Below are positions 34,524 through 42,475 of a stretch of DNA of 64,000 nucleotides, piece by piece. The position numbers and the translations under genes are program-made. Origin of the DNA: Nocardia pseudobrasiliensis NBRC 108224 (GTDB lineage: Bacteria > Actinomycetota > Actinomycetes > Mycobacteriales > Mycobacteriaceae). The DNA lies in the NCBI RefSeq assembly GCF_001613105.1, contig NZ_BDBS01000047.1, positions 1 to 64,000 of the forward strand, read 5' to 3'. Positions within the stretch are counted from its first letter, which is position 1, and each line of letters starts with the position of its first letter. The notes under the pieces are model-generated. The model saw nothing but the letters and a program-made list of their open reading frames with translations, did not search any database and was not told the origin of the DNA.

Positions 34524-34829
34524 ATGTCGTTTCGATCCTCGCCCGACCGCGAATACCACTGGGCGACAGCCACCTGGGGCGTCGCGGGCTGGTTCGCCCT
34601 GCAGACCCTGGTTTTCGGAATCGCCAAGGCCGTGATCCACGCCGATCCCGACGGGGCCGTCCTGGGCGGCATTCTCCTCGCCACGGCCGTGGGAATCGTC
34701 GGCGCCGCGGCGCTGCGCTGGCGCGCGAGCCCGAGGACGCGCGGACTGGCCACGGCGGCGATCGTCACGGCCGCGCTGTGGCTGGCCGCCTCGGTCGTGG
34801 TCGCGCTGGTCTACGTGGCGACCGAATAG
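34524..34829 (+). CDS. Small membrane protein (about three helices)
   Basis: A 101-residue protein starting immediately after the stop of the effector-like gene. Hydrophobic segments lie at about 17-35, 44-60 and 75-97. No family is recognised. Being in the same transcript as the effector-like gene makes immunity or export help plausible, without direct evidence. Confidence 0.65.
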   Translation: MSFRSSPDREYHWATATWGVAGWFALQTLVFGIAKAVIHADPDGAVLGGILLATAVGIVGAAALRWRASPRTRGLATAAIVTAALWLAASVVVALVYVATE

Positions 34830-34838
34830 GATCGCGTC

Positions 34839-35132
34839 GTGACCCCGGAGCCCGTGCACACCTCCGCCCCGCCGCGCGGACCCTGGTTCGGCCCGACGTC
34901 GTTTCGCACCGCGTCGATCGCCATGTGCGTCAATGTGTTCCCCGTGCTGATCGTCTCGTATCTGATCGTCGTCCTCGGCGTGGTGTACGCGGTCGAACTG
35001 ATCGCCGTGCCGGTACTGTGCGCGATGAGAGGGCGGGCGCGTCAGATCGGAACCGGCCTCGGCGTGTCACTGGTCGGAACGCTCGCGTGTTTCGTTCTGC
35101 CGCCCGCACTGGCGGCCCTGTTCGGGCAGTGA
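34839..35132 (+). CDS. Small membrane protein (two to three helices)
   Basis: A 97-residue protein with a Pro-rich lead (EPVHTSAPPRGPWFGPTSF) and hydrophobic segments at about 28-60 and 74-93. It starts with GTG 9 nt after the previous gene and so belongs to the same transcript. Function unknown. Confidence 0.6.
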   Translation: MTPEPVHTSAPPRGPWFGPTSFRTASIAMCVNVFPVLIVSYLIVVLGVVYAVELIAVPVLCAMRGRARQIGTGLGVSLVGTLACFVLPPALAALFGQ

Positions 35133-35135
35133 ACC

Positions 35136-35585
35136 TCAGGCGGCCGCGGGCGCCGATGTCCGGACGACGGGGCGCTCCTCGCGGGGGCGCAGGCGGCGCA
35201 GGCCCGGAATGTCGAGCATACGGTCGGCCGGGCGCAGGGCCCAGGAGACCACCGCGCAGAGGGTGAAGGCGCCGGTGTAGAGCAGGTGGTTCACCGTCGA
35301 ATTCGAGGCGAGGTGGGAGGCGAAGGCGCCGGTCAGCTCGAAAAACGTTCCGGCATAGGCCCATTCCTTCACCAGGGGGAATTTCGGGGCCAGGATGGTC
35401 AGAGCGCCCAGGATCTTCCACACGCCGAGGATGGTCATCACATAGGTGGGGTAGCCGAGGGCGACCATGCCGTCCTCGGTGCCGCCGCGGTGGATGAGGT
35501 CGGCGACGCCGCCGGATATCCAGACGAAACCGAGTATCAGGGTGGTGGTCCAGTAGCCGATCCGGCGGGCCGTGTTCATCCGCAT
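35136..35585 (-). CDS. DoxX-family membrane protein
   Basis: A 149-residue four-helix membrane protein with the DoxX pattern: an N-terminal helix LGFVWISGGVADLIHRGG, then LGVWKILGALTIL and EWAYAGTFFELTGAFASHLA. DoxX-like proteins are linked to redox balance in the envelope in some bacteria. It is convergent with the small membrane protein genes, with 3 nt between stops. Confidence 0.8.
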   Translation of the reverse strand: MRMNTARRIGYWTTTLILGFVWISGGVADLIHRGGTEDGMVALGYPTYVMTILGVWKILGALTILAPKFPLVKEWAYAGTFFELTGAFASHLASNSTVNHLLYTGAFTLCAVVSWALRPADRMLDIPGLRRLRPREERPVVRTSAPAAA

Positions 35586-35782
35586 GACAGTTCTCCTGCG
35601 TCCGCGATGCGACCGGGATGGTCGCGCCGTCACCTCCATGACCGGCGCGGCGGCCGGGATGTGACGGCGCGGTCGGAGCTCACCGGCGTCCGTCGGTCGC
35701 CTCGATCAGGTGACGCCGCGTCACACCCTCCGCAATATGACGATTCGGACGAGACGGCCCGTGGGATTGCCGACAATGAGTC

Positions 35783-37018
35783 ATGGATCAGGAATTATGG
35801 TGTCCGCTGGAGAGCTCGGTCCATCCGATGCTGGAAGTCATGGAGGCGGAGAGCATTTGGTGGCTCGACCGGCACCGTGTACTGCCGGTGGGCCGGCTCC
35901 CGGCATTCCGGGCGGGCTCCCCGGCGGCACTCGGCTCGTATACCTATCCGCGCGGAACGCTCGCGGGAACACAACTGGCGTCCGACTTCATCACCTGGCT
36001 GTTCGCTTTCGACGACCTCTACTGCGATGGCAATCGAATCGGCAGCGATCCCGTCGAATTCAGCGCGGTCGTCGGCGACCTGATCCAGGTCCTCGAAGCG
36101 CCGGAATCGGTGAATTCGCACGAACTTCCGGTCGCGCGAGCGCTGCGCGATCTGCACCGACGGGTCGGGGAGTCGAGTTCGGCGGTTCAATGCCGACGCT
36201 GGGCGGACGACACCGAGAAGTATCTGCTCGCCAAGCTGTGGGAGGCGGGGCGGCGACGGGCCGAATCCCTTCCGCCCCTGGCCTCCTACGTGCATATGCG
36301 CAGACTCGGCGGAGCCAATATCGCCTGCCTCATGCTCACCGATATCAGCCTGGGCCGCGAGGTACCGGCCGAGGTGATGTGCGCTCGCCGGATGACCGAA
36401 TTGGTCAGGGCCGCAGCCGATCTCGCCGACCTCGACAATGATCTACTGTCCTATGCCAGGGAGAGCGGGCCCGACGAGGAGTTCCCCATCAACGGGGTGA
36501 CCGCCGCGGCCCAGCACGGCGCGCGCGACACCGCCGAGGCCGTCGCACGCGTGCTGGAGTTCAGGAATACGCGGATGCGCACACTGCTCGAGATATCCGC
36601 GCATTTCGCCGAATCGCCGGATAGTCCCGCCGCCGAGTGCGGGCAGGTGACCAAACCGTCGCCCAGCACCTCCCTGACCCGATCGAGCAGCGGTCCGCCC
36701 TTGTCGAAAACCCGATCGCGCCGCAGCAGCTCCTGGGTCAGCGCGGGATCGCAGACCGCGACCGCGGTGACCGGCCCGAGTCCGATACGGACGAGATCGC
36801 CGTGTGCCGGTAGGGAACTCAGAAATCCGAGCGGGTCACGCAGCAGCGAAATCATATGCCCCAGCAGCGGCAGCCGATGCGGGAGGACAGCGATCGGCGA
36901 CGAGTCCGTCATGACAACTCCTGACCTGGGCCGTGAGCCACATCATTTGCCATTGTCGAACGCGCGCCGCGCCGCCGCTGCCGGTTCGCGTCGGTTGTCG
37001 AACAACCTCCCGTTGTGA
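35783..37018 (+). CDS. Class I terpene cyclase, 3' end replaced (likely non-functional)
   Basis: Residues 1-282 are a class I terpene synthase: the aspartate-rich motif lies in LFAFDDLYCDGNRIG (about 73-87), and the NSE-type motif in LADLDNDLLSYARESG (about 215-230). Normally some 50 further residues with the C-terminal Arg-Tyr follow. Here, from about 36,630, the frame runs through the antisense of a cytochrome P450 start, giving a basic low-complexity tail of about 129 residues to codon 411. The cyclase is therefore truncated by a rearrangement. It could be partly folded but probably lacks activity. The MFS gene follows. Confidence 0.75.
   Translation: MDQELWCPLESSVHPMLEVMEAESIWWLDRHRVLPVGRLPAFRAGSPAALGSYTYPRGTLAGTQLASDFITWLFAFDDLYCDGNRIGSDPVEFSAVVGDLIQVLEAPESVNSHELPVARALRDLHRRVGESSSAVQCRRWADDTEKYLLAKLWEAGRRRAESLPPLASYVHMRRLGGANIACLMLTDISLGREVPAEVMCARRMTELVRAAADLADLDNDLLSYARESGPDEEFPINGVTAAAQHGARDTAEAVARVLEFRNTRMRTLLEISAHFAESPDSPAAECGQVTKPSPSTSLTRSSSGPPLSKTRSRRSSSWVSAGSQTATAVTGPSPIRTRSPCAGRELRNPSGSRSSEIICPSSGSRCGRTAIGDESVMTTPDLGREPHHLPLSNARRAAAAGSRRLSNNLPL
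36634..36912 (-). pseudogene. Cytochrome P450 N-terminal fragment
   Basis: From an ATG with AGGAG upstream, 93 codons match the start of bacterial P450s: PHRLPLLGHMISLLRDPLGF, DLVRIGLGPVTAVAV, QELLRRDRVFDKGGP and GDGLVTCPHS. After CPHS the homology stops at the junction with the inverted terpene cyclase gene, so the I-helix and heme Cys are missing. P450s often oxidise terpenes made by a neighbouring cyclase, so the two genes probably belonged together before an inversion or deletion. Confidence 0.8.
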
Positions 37019-37077
37019 CCGGCCGTGCTGTCGGTTGTTTGACCGCACGACCGAGCGTCGGCTTCGATCTGTCGACT

Positions 37078-38304
37078 ATGTGGGGCATGCGATCGCCGGG
37101 GCGGGAGTTCGAATGGCTCTGGGGGGCTTATGCGGTGAGCGCGGCCGGTACCTGGCTCGCCTTCGATGCCTTCCCGCTGATCGCGATTCGGGTGTTGCAC
37201 GCCGGACCGAATGAGGTCTCGTGGCTGGCGGCCGCGGGTCCCGCGATGGGAGCCGTGGTCGCTGTTCCGCTCGGGCCGTGGGTCGAATTCCGGCGCAAGC
37301 GGCCGGTTCTGGTGACGATGGATCTGCTCCGGTTCGCGATACTGCTGAGTGTGCCCGTCGCATACGCGCTCGGGCGGCTGAGTATCGCGCAGCTCGTCGT
37401 CGTAGCCATCGTCCTCGGCGCAGCGGATATCACCTTCACCGCCGCGAGCGGGGCCTATATGAAAGGTCTTGTGCGGCCCGAGGATCTACTCGTCGCCAAT
37501 GGACGATTCGAATCCACCACCTGGACCGCGACCATGCTCGGCCCGCCGCTGGGCGGCGCGGCGATCGGATTGTTCGGCCCGGTGGTGACCGTAGTGCTCA
37601 ACGCGGTCAGTTTTCTGCTCTCCGCCATGGGAATTCGCGCGATCGGCGGGCATGAGCCGCGGCCGCGAAATCACGCCGAACGGCGATCGCGCGCCGCCGA
37701 CCTGCTCGCGGGCTGGCGTTTCATCCTGACCGATCCGACGCTGCGCCCGCTGCTGTTCAACGTGCTGCTGGTGAACGGGCTGATCATGGCGACCGCGCCG
37801 CTGCTGGCGGTCCTCATGCTCGGGCCGTTGGGTTTCGCGCCATGGCAGTACGGTCTCGCGTTCGCCGCGCCCTGTATCGGCGGTCTCATCGGTTCGCGGC
37901 TGGCGAGCGGTCTCGTCGCCCGCTACGGCCAGCACCGAATCCTGTTCGCCGCCGGGTCTTTCCGCGCGTGCTGGCTCCTGGGCCTGATCCTCATCCGTCC
38001 GGGCGTCACCGGCCTGATCCTCGTCATCGCCGTCGAATTCGGCCTGATCACCTCCTGCGGCCTCTTCAATCCGGTTCTGGTCACCTACCGTCTCGAGCGA
38101 ATTCCGGGCGACCGCATCGCCCGCACGCTGTCCGCGTGGTCGGTCTCGACCAAGGCCGGTATCGCGGCCATGACCGCGCTGTGGGGCACGCTGGCCGCGC
38201 TGATCGGGACCCGCACGGCCATCGCCGTCGCGGGCCTGCTCGTGCTGGCCACCCCGCTCCTACTGCCCCGCCGCGACCGCACGCCGACGCCGGTCACGGC
38301 GTGA
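37078..38304 (+). CDS. MFS transporter (EntS/MFS-3-like exporter)
   Basis: A 408-residue transporter with about 12 hydrophobic segments. EFRRKRPVLVTMDLLRF after the second helix is the loop 2-3 motif, and the layout with DLLAGWRFILTDPTLRPLLF in the central loop fits the MFS_3 group of drug and siderophore exporters. The ATG at MWGMRSPG was used; upstream GTGs are possible and no clear ribosome site helps. The substrate is unknown; a terpenoid of the adjacent broken locus is one option. Confidence 0.82.
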   Translation: MWGMRSPGREFEWLWGAYAVSAAGTWLAFDAFPLIAIRVLHAGPNEVSWLAAAGPAMGAVVAVPLGPWVEFRRKRPVLVTMDLLRFAILLSVPVAYALGRLSIAQLVVVAIVLGAADITFTAASGAYMKGLVRPEDLLVANGRFESTTWTATMLGPPLGGAAIGLFGPVVTVVLNAVSFLLSAMGIRAIGGHEPRPRNHAERRSRAADLLAGWRFILTDPTLRPLLFNVLLVNGLIMATAPLLAVLMLGPLGFAPWQYGLAFAAPCIGGLIGSRLASGLVARYGQHRILFAAGSFRACWLLGLILIRPGVTGLILVIAVEFGLITSCGLFNPVLVTYRLERIPGDRIARTLSAWSVSTKAGIAAMTALWGTLAALIGTRTAIAVAGLLVLATPLLLPRRDRTPTPVTA

Positions 38305-38564
38305 GGTCATAGACCGAGTTCGCTCGACGCGGCCGCCGTACCCTCGATCCGCGCGTCCGATGGCAGATGTTCGGCAGGAAGCCAAGTTGCACGATCGGCA
38401 ACAGCGAGTATGGCTGTAGCACAGCATATTTCGAAAGCCACCCGCTCCGCGGTGGCGCACAGCCCTCTCCTGTTAGCCACCTCACAGCTATCTATACCGA
38501 TCGGTTTACCCGCGCTACGCTACCCGAAGTAGACCGATCGTTATATCGACGAGGAGGCAATGCG
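38305..38564. promoter_or_regulatory. Promoter region with ACCGATCGGT palindromes
   Basis: ACCGATCGGT at 38,496-38,505 is a perfect 10-bp palindrome and ACCGATCG recurs at 38,533-38,540, just before the GAGGAGG site of the thioesterase gene. The same palindrome occurs upstream of the amidase gene at 53,344. Such sites are typical of TetR-family operators. Confidence 0.5.
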
Positions 38565-39056
38565 ATGGCAAGGAAGATGACTCCGCGACTACTGCGCTTC
38601 GGCCTCAATATCTGGCCTCCGCTGCTGTTCAGCGGCATCCGGGTCACCGAGGTCGCCGACGACTGGACCGCCGCCACCGTGCGGCTGAAGCTCAATCGCG
38701 CCACCCGCAACTACGTCGGCACGGCCTTCGGCGGATCGCTGTCGGCGATGACCGACCCGCTGTTCATGCTGCTGCTCATGCAACAACTCGGCCCCGACTA
38801 TCTGGTGTGGGACACCGCCGCCGAAATCGAGTTCAAAACCCCCGGCCGCACCACACTCACCGCGACCATGCGGGTCCCGCCCGAGATCACCGACGATATC
38901 CGCCAGCGCGCCGCCGATGGCTCCAAGACGCTGACCTGGTTCGAAACCCAGATCGTCGACACCCGCGGCCGGGTCGTGGCCGAGGTCCGCCGCCAGGTCT
39001 ACGTCCGCCGCAAGGCCGAGGCGGGGATTCGCGAAACGCTCGTGACGGAAATGTAA
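38565..39056 (+). CDS. DUF4442 hotdog-fold thioesterase-like protein
   Basis: A 163-residue single hotdog domain: RATRNYVGTAFGGSLSAMTD is the active-site segment of the YiiD/DUF4442 group, followed by the strands AAEIEFKTPGRTTLTATMRV. It probably acts on acyl thioesters. GAGGAGG precedes the ATG. An alpha/beta hydrolase gene follows 75 nt later on the same strand. Confidence 0.8.
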   Translation: MARKMTPRLLRFGLNIWPPLLFSGIRVTEVADDWTAATVRLKLNRATRNYVGTAFGGSLSAMTDPLFMLLLMQQLGPDYLVWDTAAEIEFKTPGRTTLTATMRVPPEITDDIRQRAADGSKTLTWFETQIVDTRGRVVAEVRRQVYVRRKAEAGIRETLVTEM

Positions 39057-39131
39057 CCGACCGGCCGTTTTGCCAGTGTTACCGTTCGGCTATCGGCCGG
39101 CGCGCGGCCCCGGATGCGGGAGGCGAGGCGA

Positions 39132-40079
39132 ATGACGAGGTCATGGCGGACGCTGGGGAATGGTCAACTGGTCCGGCTGCGTGACGATATCGAATTCCGG
39201 CGGTACAACGGCCGCCGACCGGGCCGGGGTCTCGAGGTGACCTCCGCCGACGGCACCCGCCTGCACGTCGAGGTCTCCGGTCCCCGCGACGGCTATCCCA
39301 TTCTGCTCAGCCACGGTATGTGCGCCTGTATCGACTACTGGGCGAACCAGATCGAGGAACTGTCCCTGGAGTATCGCGTGATCGCCTACGACCAGCGCGG
39401 CCACGGACACAGCGCGCGACCGCGCCGCAGCGGTTTCACCGTCCGCCATCTCGGCGACGACCTCGACGCGGTCCTCGAGGCCACGCTGCGCCCGGGCGAG
39501 CGCGCCCTCGTCGCGGGACATTCGCTGGGCGGCATAGCGATTCAGTCCTGGGCGCATCGCCATCCCGAGGCCGTGCGCCGCCGCGCCGACACCATCGCCC
39601 TGCTGAACACCGCCGCGGGCGATCTGCTGTACGGCTCGGATCTGCTGCCCATCCGCCTGCCGCGCTCGGTCACCTTCGGCCTGCTCGGCTCGACCCCGAT
39701 GCCGACCCGCATGCCGGGCCGGACCGCCCTGCTCACCTCGGTCGTCATGTCCCGCTCGGCCTCTCCCGCCGCCCGAGCGTTGCTGCAGGAGCAGGTCCTG
39801 ACCACCTCCGTGGCCACCCGGCGCGGTTTCGCGGGCGATCTGCGGAAGTTGCGCTCGGGCAGCCTCGATCCCGCGGGTCTGGTCGCGCCGACCCTGGTCA
39901 TCGGCAGTGTCGACGACCGCGTCATCCCGATCCGGCAGTCCTACACCCTGGCCGAACGCCTACCCGATCTGATCGGCGTGATCGAACTGCCCGGCGGCCA
40001 CAACGGACCATTGGAACAGCGGGTCGAGGTCAACCGTCAGCTGCGTCGATTGGCCAAAATGGGTACCGCCACCGACTGA
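39132..40079 (+). CDS. Alpha/beta hydrolase
   Basis: A 315-residue alpha/beta hydrolase. The oxyanion region is LLSHGMCACIDYW, the nucleophile elbow GHSLGG (Ser about 129), the acid Asp in GSVDDRVIP and the His in PGGHNGPLE. The cap between has no clear specificity marker. Esterase or lipase activity is likely. Confidence 0.85.
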   Translation: MTRSWRTLGNGQLVRLRDDIEFRRYNGRRPGRGLEVTSADGTRLHVEVSGPRDGYPILLSHGMCACIDYWANQIEELSLEYRVIAYDQRGHGHSARPRRSGFTVRHLGDDLDAVLEATLRPGERALVAGHSLGGIAIQSWAHRHPEAVRRRADTIALLNTAAGDLLYGSDLLPIRLPRSVTFGLLGSTPMPTRMPGRTALLTSVVMSRSASPAARALLQEQVLTTSVATRRGFAGDLRKLRSGSLDPAGLVAPTLVIGSVDDRVIPIRQSYTLAERLPDLIGVIELPGGHNGPLEQRVEVNRQLRRLAKMGTATD

Positions 40080-40086
40080 CGCGGCG

Positions 40087-41487
40087 CTATCGGCTCGCAA
40101 GCGGCTCCGCCGCAACCCGATTCGCCGGGCGAAGGCGCAGCTGGGTGCCGTGGATCATCAGGACGGCCGCGGTCGCGAGACCCAGGGACAATCCGCACCA
40201 CACGCCCGCCACGCCGAAACCCAAGGGATAGGCCAGGATCAGGGCCGCGGGCAGCGCGACCAGCCAGTAGCCGATGGCCGAGAGACCGAAGCCCAGGGCG
40301 GTGCGGCCCTCGCCGCGCAGCAGGCCGACGCCGAGATTCTGACCCGCGTCGAAGAACTGCAGCACGGCGGCGAGGGTGAGCAGGGTGTGGGCGATGGCCA
40401 GCGCCGCGGCGCTTTCGGCATCGGTAGCGACGAGGAACGGGCGCAGCACGACATCCGGGATCGTGAGGTAGCACAGCGCGCTCAGCGCGGGGGCGATGGC
40501 CGCGTAACGGACGGACTGCCGCACCAGACCGCTTGCGCGAGCGAGGTTTTCACTGCCGATGGCCGCGCTGATCAGAGTGGACGCACCGTGGGAAAGGCCG
40601 GTCGCCACCTGCAGCACGATGTAAACCATCTGCGACACCACGCTGTGGGCGGCCAGCGCGGCCGGGCCGAAGGTGCCCGCGACCAATCCGAGGGCCGAGA
40701 AGATGCCCGCCTCGGAACCGAACGTCAGCGAGATCGGGACGCCCAGGCGCACCAGGGCACGGACCGTCGGGCGCGGTGCGGACAGAATGCGTAGCGACAG
40801 TCCGGCGCCCAGTTCGGGATCGCGGCGCAGGATCGTCCACAACACGGCCGTTGCGAGCAGGTAGCCGGTCGAGGTCGCCACGCCCAGGCCGGGAAGGCCG
40901 AGGGCGGGCCAGACACCCCAGCCGTGCGTCAGAACCGTTGCCAGCGCGGCATTGACGCCCACCCAGCCGATGGCCACCAGCGCCTGCGCGCGCGGTCGCC
41001 GCATCCCGATCGAATACGAGCGCAGCGCCTGAAACCACAGATACGGCACCACGCCCGGGGCCAGCGCGACGATCATGGGCCGGGCCGCGGCCAGCACGGC
41101 CGCGTCCTGTCCGAACCACTGCAGCGTCCAGCCCAGCCCGATCAGCGCCAGCGCGCCCGCGCCACCGGCGACCGTCGCGATGAGCAGACTCGCGCGCAGT
41201 ACCTGACGAACATCGAAATCGGCTGCGATGCCGTCTTTTTCGTCACGTCCGGCCGCCGCGGCGACGTGATTCTCGGTGCCGATGATCAATCCGACGCACA
41301 GCGAGCGAATCTGGTTGAACAGCAACAGCGCCAGCCCGCCCGCCGCCACCTGCCGTACCCCGAGCGTCGCCATCAGCGCGACATTGGTGGTCGACACCGC
41401 CACCTGGGCCAGTTGCGCCACCGAAACCAGCGCGGCGAGTACGGTCAGTCCGCTGCCCACCCGGCGAGCCACCCACACCACCTCCAC
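40087..41487 (-). CDS. MATE-family efflux transporter
   Basis: A 466-residue protein with about 12 hydrophobic segments in two similar halves, each starting with a helix pair (VSTTNVALMATLGVRQVAAG and GIFSALGLVAGTFGPAALAA then HSVVSQM). This is the MATE/NorM layout; it uses a Na+ or H+ gradient to export cationic compounds. The GTG start is supported by the onset of hydrophobic sequence. It stands alone, convergent with the hydrolase gene. Confidence 0.83.
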   Translation of the reverse strand: MEVVWVARRVGSGLTVLAALVSVAQLAQVAVSTTNVALMATLGVRQVAAGGLALLLFNQIRSLCVGLIIGTENHVAAAAGRDEKDGIAADFDVRQVLRASLLIATVAGGAGALALIGLGWTLQWFGQDAAVLAAARPMIVALAPGVVPYLWFQALRSYSIGMRRPRAQALVAIGWVGVNAALATVLTHGWGVWPALGLPGLGVATSTGYLLATAVLWTILRRDPELGAGLSLRILSAPRPTVRALVRLGVPISLTFGSEAGIFSALGLVAGTFGPAALAAHSVVSQMVYIVLQVATGLSHGASTLISAAIGSENLARASGLVRQSVRYAAIAPALSALCYLTIPDVVLRPFLVATDAESAAALAIAHTLLTLAAVLQFFDAGQNLGVGLLRGEGRTALGFGLSAIGYWLVALPAALILAYPLGFGVAGVWCGLSLGLATAAVLMIHGTQLRLRPANRVAAEPLASR

Positions 41488-41662
41488 TCGAATCGGAACG
41501 CAAAACGCATGGTGGAGCTGGGAACTGCCGGAACGGGGTCGCCGGTACGCCGGCGAACGGACGCGATATCCTTCCGAGCAGTATAGATAGCCTTGCAGTA
41601 GCTGTAGGCGCTTCGGCGTCGAATCTCTCTCACCTCACGTATCCGCTCGAGCAGGAGGACGT

Positions 41663-42403
41663 ATGGATTGGGAACGGTGGCAGCGCAGCTGGGACCGTCA
41701 GCAGGAGCTGTATCTGCCCGATCGCGAGGAGCGATTCCGGGTGATGCTCGATGTCGTCGAGGCCGTGGCCGGTCCGACGCCCCGCGTGCTCGACCTGGCC
41801 TGCGGCACCGGCAGTATCAGCCGTCGGCTGTTCGCGCGACTGCCCCACGCCACCTCGATCGGAGTGGATCTGGATCCGGCGCTGCTCACGATCGCGCGCG
41901 GATCCTTCGCCGATGATCCGCGCATCCGGCTCGTCAGCGCCGATCTGCACGCGCCCGACTGGATCGCGGAGATGCCCGACGAGCCCTTCGACGCAGTGGT
42001 CACCGCGACCGCGCTGCACTGGCTCACCACCCCGCCGCTGCTGCGGCTCTACGCCGATCTGGCGAAACTGCTTCGCCCGGGCGGGGTTTTCCTCAACGCC
42101 GACCACATGCCCGAACCGGGACGACCGCTGCTGCACGCCGCGGACGACAACATCCGGCGGACCTATCAGGACCGCGCCCGCGGCGCGGGCGCGCTGGACT
42201 GGGAGGGCTGGTGGGCGGCCGCGGCGGCGGAACCGAATTTGGCCGACGCCGTCTCCGCCAGCCAGGAGATCTACGGCACCGACGACAGCGGCGACACCCA
42301 CCCGGCCGACTGGCATATCGCCCGCCTGCTGGAATCCGGCTTCCTCGAGGCCGGCGTGGTCTGGCGCTGCTTCGGCGACGCCATGGTGGCCGCCATTCGA
42401 TAG
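41663..42403 (+). CDS. SAM-dependent methyltransferase
   Basis: A 246-residue class I methyltransferase: PRVLDLACGTGSISRRL is motif I, VDLDPALLTIAR motif II, and LAKLLRPGGVFLNADHM the post-motif strand. The substrate-binding insert is not diagnostic. AGGAGG lies upstream of the ATG. It lies alone between the MATE gene and the HSP90 pair. Confidence 0.85.
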   Translation: MDWERWQRSWDRQQELYLPDREERFRVMLDVVEAVAGPTPRVLDLACGTGSISRRLFARLPHATSIGVDLDPALLTIARGSFADDPRIRLVSADLHAPDWIAEMPDEPFDAVVTATALHWLTTPPLLRLYADLAKLLRPGGVFLNADHMPEPGRPLLHAADDNIRRTYQDRARGAGALDWEGWWAAAAAEPNLADAVSASQEIYGTDDSGDTHPADWHIARLLESGFLEAGVVWRCFGDAMVAAIR

Positions 42404-42475
42404 GCATGACCCAGAAATCAGCGTGACGACGCGAGTGCGCCCTCCGGATTAGAGTGAGCCCCATACGAAGTGGGC

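Noticed and set aside
36451..36633. Continuation of the P450 frame past CPHS
   Set aside because: It is the antisense of the terpene cyclase gene and has no P450 similarity.
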